Assembly: GCA_964391735.1 (NCBI GenBank)
Contig: CAYMNF010000080.1
Coordinates: 1 to 6,461 of the forward strand
Direction of reading: 5' to 3'
Length of the DNA: 6,461 nucleotides
Origin: CAG-1031 sp964391735
GTDB lineage: Bacteria; Bacteroidota; Bacteroidia; Bacteroidales; Muribaculaceae
Positions 1 to 6,230 of the stretch are shown piece after piece. Below the pieces are notes generated by a model that saw nothing but the letters and a program-made list of their open reading frames with translations, searched no databases and was not told the DNA's origin. The first letter of the stretch is position 1. Each line of letters begins with the position of its first letter. Both the position numbers and the translations under genes were made by a program.

Positions 1-61
1 GCTGTTTCCTCCCTGCTTGTGCGGCAAAAATTTGATGCATGGCCTGCATTGGGGGTGCATT

Positions 62-91
62 TTTGTTGGTTGGGAAATTTTGTTATTTTTG
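62..91 (+). promoter_or_regulatory. Candidate Bacteroidetes-type promoter for the phosphatase-led operon
   Basis: TATTTTTG at 84-91 is an exact match to the Bacteroidetes -7 consensus TAnnTTTG. A TTTG at 62-65 lies 18 bases upstream as a -33 element, about one base shorter than the usual spacing. Transcription would start near 96-99, giving a leader of roughly 60 bases before the ATG at 156. No other equally good match was found ahead of any downstream gene, so this could serve the whole six-gene run. It is a consensus match only; the start site is inferred. Confidence 0.55.
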
Positions 92-102
92 TGAACAGAA
101 AA

Positions 103-130
103 AGCCGGCGGTCTCAATTGTGAGCCGGCT
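103..130 (+). promoter_or_regulatory. GC-rich hairpin in the 5' leader
   Basis: Perfect 7-bp arms AGCCGGC (103-109) and GCCGGCT (124-130) enclose a 14-base loop; within it TCA (114-116) and TGA (121-123) can extend the helix around ATTG, leaving a 4-base bulge. The hairpin would lie within a few bases of the predicted 5' mRNA end and 25 bases before the ATG, where it could protect the transcript or affect translation. There is no T-run after it on the + strand. On the minus strand five T's follow (99-103), but no minus-strand gene lies to the right to be terminated. The role is inferred. Confidence 0.5.
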
Positions 131-155
131 GCTTAATGCGAAACCTCAAGAAACT

Positions 156-1562
156 ATGCGCAAGTTTTTAATCTCTTTTTTGCTGTGTGTGTTGGCGATC
201 CCGGCATCATGGGCGGGGCCGCGTTACATATTCTATTTTATTGGTGACGGCATGGGTATGGGCCATATATTGTTAGCTCAGACCTTTAACCGACTGACCG
301 GCGAGTTCCCGCTTGCTATCACAGAGTTCCCCGTGGGGGGCCAGGTTACGACATTCTCTGCCTCATCGCCGGTAACCGACTCTGCCGCCGCGGGTACGGC
401 ATTGGCCACCGGCACTAAGACACGGAATAATATCGTGGGCATGGGGCCTGACTCCACCGCCATTGAGAGCCTTGTGCCCGCTTTGCAAAAAATGGGATAT
501 GGCATTGGGATTATCTCATCAAATGCTCCCGACGACGCTACCCCGGCATCATTTTATGGACATGTGCCCTCACGCCACCAACATTATGACATAGGGTGCC
601 AGGCGGCAAACTCCGGCATAAACTTTATTGGCGGTGCACGCATGCGCGGATTCAAGGACAAGAACGGGAAGCCCACCGACTTGCAGCAGCGGTTGAACCG
701 GGCCGGCGTGGTGTGCGCCTATGACTCGGCAACCGTAATGGCAAATATCGGCCGGCGAGTATTGATGGCCTCACCTGACACAGCTCTCAACAACACCTTG
801 GGTTACGCAATTGACTATCCCGAGGCATCCTTGACGTTGCCTCGCCTCACAGACATTTGTCTCCAGTACCTGGAGCGCACCGCTCCCGACCAATTCTTTA
901 TGATGATTGAGAACGGCATGACGGATTGGGCATCGCACGCCAACGATGCCGGCACATTGGTGCGTGAGGTCAATGTCCTGAATGAGGCTATTGAGGTGGC
1001 AGTGAGGTTTTATCTGCAACACCCCCAAGAGACGCTGATTGTGGTGACGGCCGACCATGATACCGGCGGGGTAAGCCTTGGCAATTCCAATCCCGAGATA
1101 AAGTATGATGCCCACCCCGAGTTGTTGGCGCTGCAGAAGGTGTCAAAGGAGGCATTCACACAGCAGGTATCATCGATGATGCGTGATCGCCGCCGTTACA
1201 CGTGGGAGGAGATGAAAGAGGTGCTCGGTAACGAGTTGGGATTTTGGAAGGGGATAAACCCGACCCCCGAGGAGGAGCATACCTTGCACACCCTTTTTGA
1301 TAAAATGCAAGACGGCAACGCCGGGGAGGGACAGAAGACCCTATACGCCTCTTTTGACGATTTCTCAGCAGAGGTATTCCGCGTGATGGACCAACACACG
1401 GGCGTGGGGTGGATATCAACCTACCACACCGGTAATATGGTGCCGGTATACGCCATGGGCCTTGGCGCCGAAAGGTTCTCAGGCCTCATTGACAATACAC
1501 AGATACCGCGCACAATACTGCAACTGGTGCAGACACGCACTGTTTTCCCCCGCCAGAAGTGA
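156..1562 (+). CDS. Exported alkaline phosphatase
   Basis: This is a 468-residue phosphomonoesterase of the alkaline phosphatase superfamily, expected to release phosphate from organic esters outside the inner membrane. The ATG at 156 gives a clean signal peptide: R2-K3, a hydrophobic core at about 4-15, and an S-W-A site with cleavage likely after A20. An in-frame ATG at 39 would lie upstream of the promoter-like element and bury the signal peptide. Metal and catalytic motifs are in order: GDGMG (D31), TDSAAAGTA with nucleophile candidate S76, IENGMTDWASHAND (E252, D257, H261), TADHDTGG (D300, H301) and TYHTGNMVPVYA (H424). These match the three-metal site of the family. The third motif reads ENGMTD where many relatives have EGGxID. 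The stop codon shares one base with the rmlA start, so the two are translationally linked. Family assignment is firm; the physiological substrate is unknown. Confidence 0.93.
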   Translation: MRKFLISFLLCVLAIPASWAGPRYIFYFIGDGMGMGHILLAQTFNRLTGEFPLAITEFPVGGQVTTFSASSPVTDSAAAGTALATGTKTRNNIVGMGPDSTAIESLVPALQKMGYGIGIISSNAPDDATPASFYGHVPSRHQHYDIGCQAANSGINFIGGARMRGFKDKNGKPTDLQQRLNRAGVVCAYDSATVMANIGRRVLMASPDTALNNTLGYAIDYPEASLTLPRLTDICLQYLERTAPDQFFMMIENGMTDWASHANDAGTLVREVNVLNEAIEVAVRFYLQHPQETLIVVTADHDTGGVSLGNSNPEIKYDAHPELLALQKVSKEAFTQQVSSMMRDRRRYTWEEMKEVLGNELGFWKGINPTPEEEHTLHTLFDKMQDGNAGEGQKTLYASFDDFSAEVFRVMDQHTGVGWISTYHTGNMVPVYAMGLGAERFSGLIDNTQIPRTILQLVQTRTVFPRQK

Positions 1563-2440
1563 TGAAGGGGATAGTGTTGGCCGGCGGGGCCGGGACGCGA
1601 CTGCACCCAATAACCTTGGGGGTGTCAAAGCAACTGCTGCCGGTGTATGATAAGCCCATGGTATATTATCCGGTGTCGGTGCTGATGCTTGCTGGCATCC
1701 GTGAGATACTGATTATCTCCACGCCTGAAGATTTAGCCTCCTTCAGACGATTGTTGGGTGACGGGTCACATCTGGGCGTGCGATTCAGCTATGCCGAGCA
1801 ACCGCGCCCCGAGGGCCTGGCACAAGCGCTGATAATAGGCCGTGAGTTTATCGGGGATGATGAGGTTGCCCTGGTTTTGGGGGATAACATATTTTATGGT
1901 AATGCCTTCACCGGCATGTTGAGGCAGGCCGCCGAGACAGCACGTCGGGGCCTGGCCACCGTATTTGCCTATCAGGTGCCCGACCCTGAGCGTTATGGCG
2001 TGATTGAGGTTGACGCCATCGGCCGTGCCATAGATATCGAGGAAAAACCCGCATCCCCACGCAGCGATCTGGCTGTCACCGGTTTGTACTTCTATCCCCG
2101 TGGCGTTTATGATGTGGCAAAAGAGGTTCGCCCCTCAGCGCGCGGCGAGCTGGAGATTACATCGGTAAACCGGGCGTATCTGCAACAGGGTCGGCTTGAA
2201 GTTTGCCGCCTGGGGCGCGGATTTGCATGGCTCGACACCGGGACTGTTGACTCCCTAAATGAGGCCGCACAATTTATCGAGGCTATCGAGAAACGACAGA
2301 TGGTGCAGGTGGCTGCCCTCGAGGAGGTGGCTTTCCGCAATCAGTGGATTGACGCTCCCCAATTGCTGACATTGGCGGGGCGCCTCGGGAACAATGCCTA
2401 TGCGCGCTATCTTATGAAACTGGCTAACAATGGATGTTGA
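1562..2440 (+). CDS. rmlA: Glucose-1-phosphate thymidylyltransferase
   Basis: RmlA joins dTTP and glucose-1-phosphate to give dTDP-glucose, the entry point to dTDP-deoxysugars in the cytoplasm. The 292-residue protein has the nucleotide-binding signature near its start, GGAGTRLHP (8-16), followed by SKQLLPVYDKP with K23. It also has LGDNIFYG with D108 as a likely Mg-binding residue, EEKP, GELEITSVNRAYL, and the terminal region RGFAWLDTGTVDSL. Length and motif order match full-length RmlA. I chose the ATG at 1562 over the GTG at 1559 because the family starts MKGIVLAGG. The start overlaps the phosphatase stop by one base with no Shine-Dalgarno sequence, suggesting translational coupling. The next two genes indicate use in amino-deoxysugar rather than rhamnose synthesis, since rmlC and rmlD are not present here. 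Confidence 0.95.
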   Translation: MKGIVLAGGAGTRLHPITLGVSKQLLPVYDKPMVYYPVSVLMLAGIREILIISTPEDLASFRRLLGDGSHLGVRFSYAEQPRPEGLAQALIIGREFIGDDEVALVLGDNIFYGNAFTGMLRQAAETARRGLATVFAYQVPDPERYGVIEVDAIGRAIDIEEKPASPRSDLAVTGLYFYPRGVYDVAKEVRPSARGELEITSVNRAYLQQGRLEVCRLGRGFAWLDTGTVDSLNEAAQFIEAIEKRQMVQVAALEEVAFRNQWIDAPQLLTLAGRLGNNAYARYLMKLANNGC

Positions 2441-2837
2441 GGAGAAAGTAAGACTTATAGATTTCCCGTGCATACGCGATGCACGCGGCAACCTGACATT
2501 TGTCCAGGACAATGACCAGGTGCCCTTTGCCATACACAGGGCATTCTGGCTTTATGATGTGCCGGCAGGGAGTGCCCGCGGTGGACACTCACACAAGACC
2601 TTGAAACAGTGTCTGGTGGCCCTGGCCGGCAGTTTCACGGTCACGGTGACTGACGGGCATGACTCACAGCGGTTTTTGCTTAACCGTCCTTTCCGCGGCT
2701 TATACATCCCGCCCGGGTACTGGAGCGTTATCGATGACTTTGCCGCCGGCAGTGTGTGCCTGACCCTGGCCTCGCAGCCCTTCAACGAGGAGGACTACAT
2801 CAGGGATTATGATCGTTTCCTGGAATCCAAAAGATGA
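2430..2837 (+). CDS. fdtA: FdtA/QdtA-family dTDP-4-keto-6-deoxyglucose 3,4-ketoisomerase
   Basis: This is a compact 135-residue single-domain cupin of the WxcM-like/FdtA family. Such enzymes move the keto group of dTDP-4-keto-6-deoxyglucose from C4 to C3, preparing it for amination. The family hallmark WLYDVPAGSARGGHSHK is clear at 40-56; R50, H53 and H55 correspond to the conserved RGGHxH cluster that holds the catalytic histidines. GLYIPPGYWSVI (about 90-100) is the usual second cupin strand motif. The length is normal for a stand-alone isomerase, with no fused acetyltransferase domain as in some WxcM proteins. The gene overlaps rmlA by 11 bases and shares ATGA with the next gene. FdtA (galacto product, leading to Fuc3N) and QdtA (gluco product, leading to Qui3N) cannot be told apart by eye, so the symbol marks the family only. 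Confidence 0.88.
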   Translation: MDVEEKVRLIDFPCIRDARGNLTFVQDNDQVPFAIHRAFWLYDVPAGSARGGHSHKTLKQCLVALAGSFTVTVTDGHDSQRFLLNRPFRGLYIPPGYWSVIDDFAAGSVCLTLASQPFNEEDYIRDYDRFLESKR

Positions 2838-3934
2838 GCAAGCAACCCCGTTTCCCGTTTCTGGACCTCAAGGCCGGTGTGGCACCCCTGCGTGACCAAC
2901 TGGTTGAGGCTGCCGTGCGGGTCATTGATAGCGGCCGATATATCGGGGGCGAGGAGGTGAAGGCTCTTGAGGAGGATATGTGCCGCGTGGCCGGGGCTCC
3001 CTATGCTGTGGCCGTGAGCAACGGCCTGGATGCCCTGCGCCTGTCGTGGCGTGCCCTCATCGAGTGCGGGTATCTGCATCCCGGCGACAAGGTGTTGGTG
3101 CCGGCAAATACCTATATAGCAACTTTTTTAGCGATCTCCGATGCCGGGCTGCAACCCGTCGGGGTTGACCCCAATCCTGAAACCATGATTGCCGGGGAGA
3201 GGGAAATACGGGCAGCCTTGGCTGATGATATAAAGGCTGTGGCACCCGTGCATCTGTATGGGGCACCCGCGCTGACCGGGGATGTCGGCGTGCCGGTGGT
3301 GGAGGATGCCGCACAAGCTATCGGTGCGACCTCTGATAGGGGGCCGGTGGGGAGCCTGGGGGATATGGCCGCTTTCAGCTTCTACCCCACCAAGAATATC
3401 GGCGCACTGGGCGATGCCGGGTGTGTTACTACCGGGAATGAAATGCTGTATCAGGCTGTCCGAGCCCTTGCAAACTACGGTTCAGACCGTCGTTACCACA
3501 ATATCTATAAGGGATTTAACTGCCGTATGGACCCGATGCAGGCAGCCCTCTTGCGCGTGAAACTGAATTATCTGCAACAGGAGGTTGATGCACGGCGGGA
3601 GAAAGCACGGCTTTACCGGGAGTATATCGATTCTCCACTTGTGGAAACTCCCCGGGATATTGCGGGACATGTCTACCATCAATTTGTAGTGAAGCTAACT
3701 CCCGGGGTGGACCGTGACCTTTGGCGGGAAAAGCTGTTGGAGGCCGGGGTGGAGACTGACATACACTATGCCGTACCACCGCATAAACAGCCCTGTTACG
3801 CACAGCAAGGCAATGCATCCTTCCCGGTGACCGAGGATTTGGCCGACAGAATAGTGAGCCTGCCCATAGGGCAAAACACCTCAACTGAGGACATCCCTGT
3901 GATAGCAGAAATCATAAACAAGGTAAAACTTTGA
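2834..3934 (+). CDS. fdtB: DegT/DnrJ/EryC1-type sugar aminotransferase (dTDP-3-keto-6-deoxyhexose 3-aminotransferase)
   Basis: This is a 366-residue PLP-dependent aminotransferase predicted to convert the 3-keto product of the preceding isomerase to a dTDP-3-amino-3,6-dideoxyhexose, with glutamate as the likely donor. The motifs are FLDLK near the N-terminus, SGRYIGGEEVKALEE, SNGLDALRL (cofactor phosphate binding), VPANTYIAT, VEDAAQAIGA with D158 (pyridine nitrogen), and FYPTKNIGALGDAG with K187 as the Schiff-base lysine. NCRMDPMQAALLRVKL follows. The stretch between HLYG and VEDAAQA is about seven residues shorter than I expect for relatives. The start overlaps the isomerase stop (ATGA), and pairing with an FdtA/QdtA cupin is what points to a 3-aminotransferase. 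No acetyltransferase gene (fdtC/qdtC) follows. QdtB is an equally possible name; PLP family membership is certain. Confidence 0.9.
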   Translation: MSKQPRFPFLDLKAGVAPLRDQLVEAAVRVIDSGRYIGGEEVKALEEDMCRVAGAPYAVAVSNGLDALRLSWRALIECGYLHPGDKVLVPANTYIATFLAISDAGLQPVGVDPNPETMIAGEREIRAALADDIKAVAPVHLYGAPALTGDVGVPVVEDAAQAIGATSDRGPVGSLGDMAAFSFYPTKNIGALGDAGCVTTGNEMLYQAVRALANYGSDRRYHNIYKGFNCRMDPMQAALLRVKLNYLQQEVDARREKARLYREYIDSPLVETPRDIAGHVYHQFVVKLTPGVDRDLWREKLLEAGVETDIHYAVPPHKQPCYAQQGNASFPVTEDLADRIVSLPIGQNTSTEDIPVIAEIINKVKL

Positions 3935-3946
3935 GGTAAAACTTTG
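3921..3946 (+). repeat. Perfect 13-bp tandem duplication over the aminotransferase stop codon
   Basis: AGGTAAAACTTTG occurs at 3921-3933 and again at 3934-3946 with no mismatch or spacer. The TGA stop spans the junction (3932-3934), and the second copy recreates the same TTTGA end at 3943-3947. Removing one copy would leave the protein unchanged and bring the stop to four bases from the nuclease ATG, so the repeat probably arose by a recent slippage event that widened the intergenic gap to 17 bases. Confidence 0.95.
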
Positions 3947-3951
3947 ACAAA

Positions 3952-4803
3952 ATGGGGTATAAATACTATGGCGCGCGCCGAAAACGCCGTACGTTAATTT
4001 TCATACCGATTTGTGCGCTTGCACTACTGGCTGTGATGGCAATAGCAAGCACAACGCGCGGGTGCACAAAGGCAAAGGGGACACTAACAGCCGAGGATGT
4101 GCCGCCAACGTCTGAGTTGCTACAAGTCATCAACCCGGACCCGCGTGGCTCGCGCCTTATCCATTACAAAGGGATGGACGTCTCCTTCAACAACGACCTG
4201 CACATACCCAATTGGGTGGCATGGGATCTCACCGCCAATGAGGCTGACGGCCTGGAGCCGCGTTATAACCGATTCATGGCCGACCCAAACATTGCCGAGA
4301 GTGCAACCCCGGCTGACTATAAACTCAGCGGATATGACCGAGGACACATGGCTCCCGCCGGAGACATGAAGTGGGCTGAACAGGCAATGATACAGTCATT
4401 TTATATGACCAACATCTGCCCGCAGGTGCACTCACTGAACATAGGTCCCTGGAAAAAACTTGAAGAGAAGTGCCGTTTGTGGGCACGCACCGACTCAGTG
4501 ATCTACATTGTTTGCGGGCCCATACTCAATAGCGCCCCCACCGAGTTCATCGGCGCATCAAAGGTTGCCGTCCCCCGGCAATTCTTCAAGGTAATAATCT
4601 CGCCATACTCCAACCCGCCGCGCGGCATAGGCTTTGTCTTCAATAACGGGGACAACCCCGGGGGACTGCAGAAGTGCGCCACAACCATTGACCGCGTTGA
4701 GGCCATAACCGGGCTTGACTTCTTTGCCGCACTGCCCGACTCCATTGAGAACGACCTGGAACAACAAAACGCATTTCATAAATGGCCGACACGCCTCGAT
4801 TGA
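3952..4803 (+). CDS. Membrane-anchored or secreted DNA/RNA non-specific endonuclease (NucA/Serratia type)
   Basis: This is a 283-residue beta-beta-alpha-metal nuclease of the DNA/RNA non-specific endonuclease family, which cuts single- and double-stranded nucleic acid with Mg2+. The active-site motif YDRGHMAPAGDM places D129, R130 and general-base H132. TNICPQVHSLNIGPWKKLE follows with N154, Q158, metal-ligand candidate N163 and E171, reproducing the spacing in Serratia nuclease (H89, N119, E127). The N-terminus is basic (R9-R13) with one hydrophobic segment at about 15-32, so the catalytic part should lie outside the inner membrane. There is no clear signal-peptidase site, and C38 (TRGC) is only a poor lipobox, so an uncleaved anchor is plausible. 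It starts 17 bases after the aminotransferase and overlaps mnmE by 22 bases. No immunity gene or toxin-delivery domain is visible, so nucleic-acid scavenging or housekeeping is more likely than an effector role. Confidence 0.92.
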   Translation: MGYKYYGARRKRRTLIFIPICALALLAVMAIASTTRGCTKAKGTLTAEDVPPTSELLQVINPDPRGSRLIHYKGMDVSFNNDLHIPNWVAWDLTANEADGLEPRYNRFMADPNIAESATPADYKLSGYDRGHMAPAGDMKWAEQAMIQSFYMTNICPQVHSLNIGPWKKLEEKCRLWARTDSVIYIVCGPILNSAPTEFIGASKVAVPRQFFKVIISPYSNPPRGIGFVFNNGDNPGGLQKCATTIDRVEAITGLDFFAALPDSIENDLEQQNAFHKWPTRLD

Positions 4804-6158
4804 CAATAGCAGCCATCTCAACGCCACCCGGCAGCGGTGGCATAGCCGTGATACGCGTCTCAGGCCCAACGGCTATTGAGGCCGTCAATGCCCTGTGGCG
4901 TGGCCGGGACTTGAGGCAGGCCCCGCCCCGCACCGCGGTGTTGGGTTATCTTATGGACCCCGCCGACAATGAGCCGCTTGACCAGGTCCTCGTAACCGTT
5001 TTCCACGGCCCGAACTCCTTTACCGGCGAGGATACCGTTGAGATTTCTCTGCACGGCTCGGCATGGCTGCAACAAGAGGCCCTGCACATACTGGCCTCAC
5101 AGCCTGGGGTAAGACTGGCCGAGCCGGGGGAGTTCACACGCCGGGCATTTTTGGCCGGGAACGTTGACCTGCCGCAGGCCGAGGCCGTTGCCGACCTTAT
5201 CGCCGCGCAATCCAAGGCCGCGGCACGGTTGGCCCTGAACCAACTGCGCGGAAACCTCTCAGACACCATCAACACCCTGCGCGGAGAGCTACTTGAACTG
5301 GCCGCCCTGCTGGAACTGGAGCTCGACTTCTCAGACCAGGATGTTGAATTTGCCGACCGCACAAAACTCACCACACTTTGCCGCGCCGCCCTTGACGAAG
5401 TCTCCCGCCTGTTGGACTCATTTCGCTCAGGCCAAGCCATAAAGGACGGTGTCCCCGTGGCAATTGTCGGCCCCACCAACGCCGGGAAATCCTCACTGCT
5501 CAACACCCTTGTCGGCGAACAACGCGCCATCGTCAGCGACATACACGGCACAACCCGCGACGTCGTTACCGACACCCTGCAACTCGGGCAACGCCAACTG
5601 CGCCTTGCCGACACCGCCGGCATCCGATCCACCGATGACCCCATCGAGGTCATGGGCATTGAACGCTCACAAGACAGTGCCCGCCGCGCCCATATCCTCC
5701 TCATCGTTGAAGACGCCACAGCACCGGCCCCCACCCACACCACCCTCATCCCCGACCCAAGGCCCCCGCATGTAATACTGATACAAAACAAAATCGACCT
5801 CAATCCCGCCCCCGCGCAGCCCGCCGACCCCCAACAGTATGACGCCGTCATACCCATCTCGGTACTCACCGGGGCAGGAATTGACACCCTCAAAAACACC
5901 ATCACCGAAATCCTTGACCGGGAGATGCCCCCCTCAGATGCCGTTATAGTCACCAACGCCCGGCATGCCGAGATGCTGCGCGACGCCCGCCGCGCACTCC
6001 GGCAAACCCTCGCCGCCCTAACCGACCCCATGGTCGGCACCGACATCGCCGCCGAGGAGCTGCGTGCCGCCACCACCGCCCTGTCAGCCCTCACCGGTCA
6101 AATCGCCGCCCCCGAAATCCTCGCCACCGTCTTCTCCCGCTTCTGCATCGGCAAGTAA
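4782..6158 (+). CDS. mnmE: tRNA uridine-5-carboxymethylaminomethyl(34) synthesis GTPase MnmE
   Basis: MnmE works with MnmG to place the carboxymethylaminomethyl group on wobble uridine 34 of certain tRNAs, using a folate one-carbon donor and GTP hydrolysis. The 458-residue protein is full length. The N-terminal folate-binding domain (about 1-120) contains the family signatures TIAAISTPPGSGGIAVIRVSG and LAEPGEFTRRAFLAGN. A helical domain follows, then the inserted G domain with GPTNAGKS (230-237), GTTRD (256-260), DTAG (277-280), catalytic-type E289 and NKID (336-339). It ends in the diagnostic FCIGK (C455). The ATG at 4782 gives the expected MADTPRLTIAAIS start and lies inside the nuclease gene (22-base overlap), with no Shine-Dalgarno sequence. 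Third positions are rich in C, unlike the G-leaning sugar genes upstream. A strong terminator follows 72 bases after the stop. mnmG is not in this window. Confidence 0.97.
   Translation: MADTPRLTIAAISTPPGSGGIAVIRVSGPTAIEAVNALWRGRDLRQAPPRTAVLGYLMDPADNEPLDQVLVTVFHGPNSFTGEDTVEISLHGSAWLQQEALHILASQPGVRLAEPGEFTRRAFLAGNVDLPQAEAVADLIAAQSKAAARLALNQLRGNLSDTINTLRGELLELAALLELELDFSDQDVEFADRTKLTTLCRAALDEVSRLLDSFRSGQAIKDGVPVAIVGPTNAGKSSLLNTLVGEQRAIVSDIHGTTRDVVTDTLQLGQRQLRLADTAGIRSTDDPIEVMGIERSQDSARRAHILLIVEDATAPAPTHTTLIPDPRPPHVILIQNKIDLNPAPAQPADPQQYDAVIPISVLTGAGIDTLKNTITEILDREMPPSDAVIVTNARHAEMLRDARRALRQTLAALTDPMVGTDIAAEELRAATTALSALTGQIAAPEILATVFSRFCIGK
6141..6158 (+). other. Candidate attachment-type sequence at the 3' end of mnmE
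   Basis: TTCTGCATCGGCAAGTAA encodes the invariant FCIGK-stop end of MnmE. As I recall it, the Salmonella genomic island 1 site in trmE/thdF is the same codons with different third bases, about 15 of 18 positions identical. Conservation of the protein motif alone could explain this. The reason to flag it is that an element-like region begins shortly after. No second copy is visible in the window, so use as an att site is unproven. Confidence 0.2.
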
Positions 6159-6161
6159 TTA

Positions 6162-6174
6162 ATTGATTATCAAT
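6162..6174. repeat. 13-bp palindrome in AT-rich sequence just after mnmE
   Basis: ATTGAT and ATCAAT are perfect inverted 6-bp arms around a single T, starting three bases after the mnmE stop. Further ATTGA units lie at 6182-6186 and 6192-6196, 20 and 30 bases from the first. The surrounding 72 bases before the terminator hold no gene that I can see. The palindrome might be a protein-binding site, but short AT-rich palindromes arise easily by chance. Confidence 0.4.
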
Positions 6175-6230
6175 GATTTATATTGATAGCAATTGACTAT
6201 TACTGAGCGATAAAACTTAATACATTCAAG

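Noticed and set aside
1..122. Short open frames at the left edge as the tail of an upstream + strand gene
   Set aside because: Two frames stay open from the window edge to stops near 93 and 123, but the translations are short and unrecognised, and they run through the promoter-like region.
103..130. Leader hairpin as a + strand terminator
   Set aside because: No T-run follows it on the + strand; only the minus strand has one, and no minus-strand gene lies to the right.
39..155. In-frame ATG at 39 as the phosphatase start
   Set aside because: It would put 39 extra residues before a good signal peptide and lies upstream of the promoter-like element; the ATG at 156 gives a normal exported protein.
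1559..1561. GTG at 1559 as the rmlA start
   Set aside because: It adds only one residue before the ATG at 1562; the family begins MKGIVLAGG and the TGATG overlap is a common coupling form.
4054..4065. Lipoprotein cleavage box ending at C38 of the nuclease
   Set aside because: TRGC lacks the usual Leu/Val/Ala at -3 and a small residue at -2, so lipidation is not supported by eye.
3952..4803. Nuclease as a polymorphic toxin or phage-defence effector
   Set aside because: There is no delivery domain, no adjacent immunity gene and no sensor gene; it is a stand-alone exported enzyme in a housekeeping-like run.
5449..5775. 108-codon + strand frame inside the MnmE G domain
   Set aside because: It is out of frame with a clear mnmE reading frame, Pro/Ser/Thr-rich and without recognisable motifs.
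4946..6094. 382-codon open frame on the minus strand opposite mnmE
   Set aside because: Its translation is a low-complexity Ser/Arg/Ala-rich sequence with no motifs, a by-product of GC-rich codons in mnmE, which has all its own motifs intact.
6141..6158. Salmonella genomic island 1 itself
   Set aside because: The sequence similarity follows from the conserved FCIGK-stop codons, and no SGI1 integrase or genes are seen; the flanking sequence looks like Bacteroidota.
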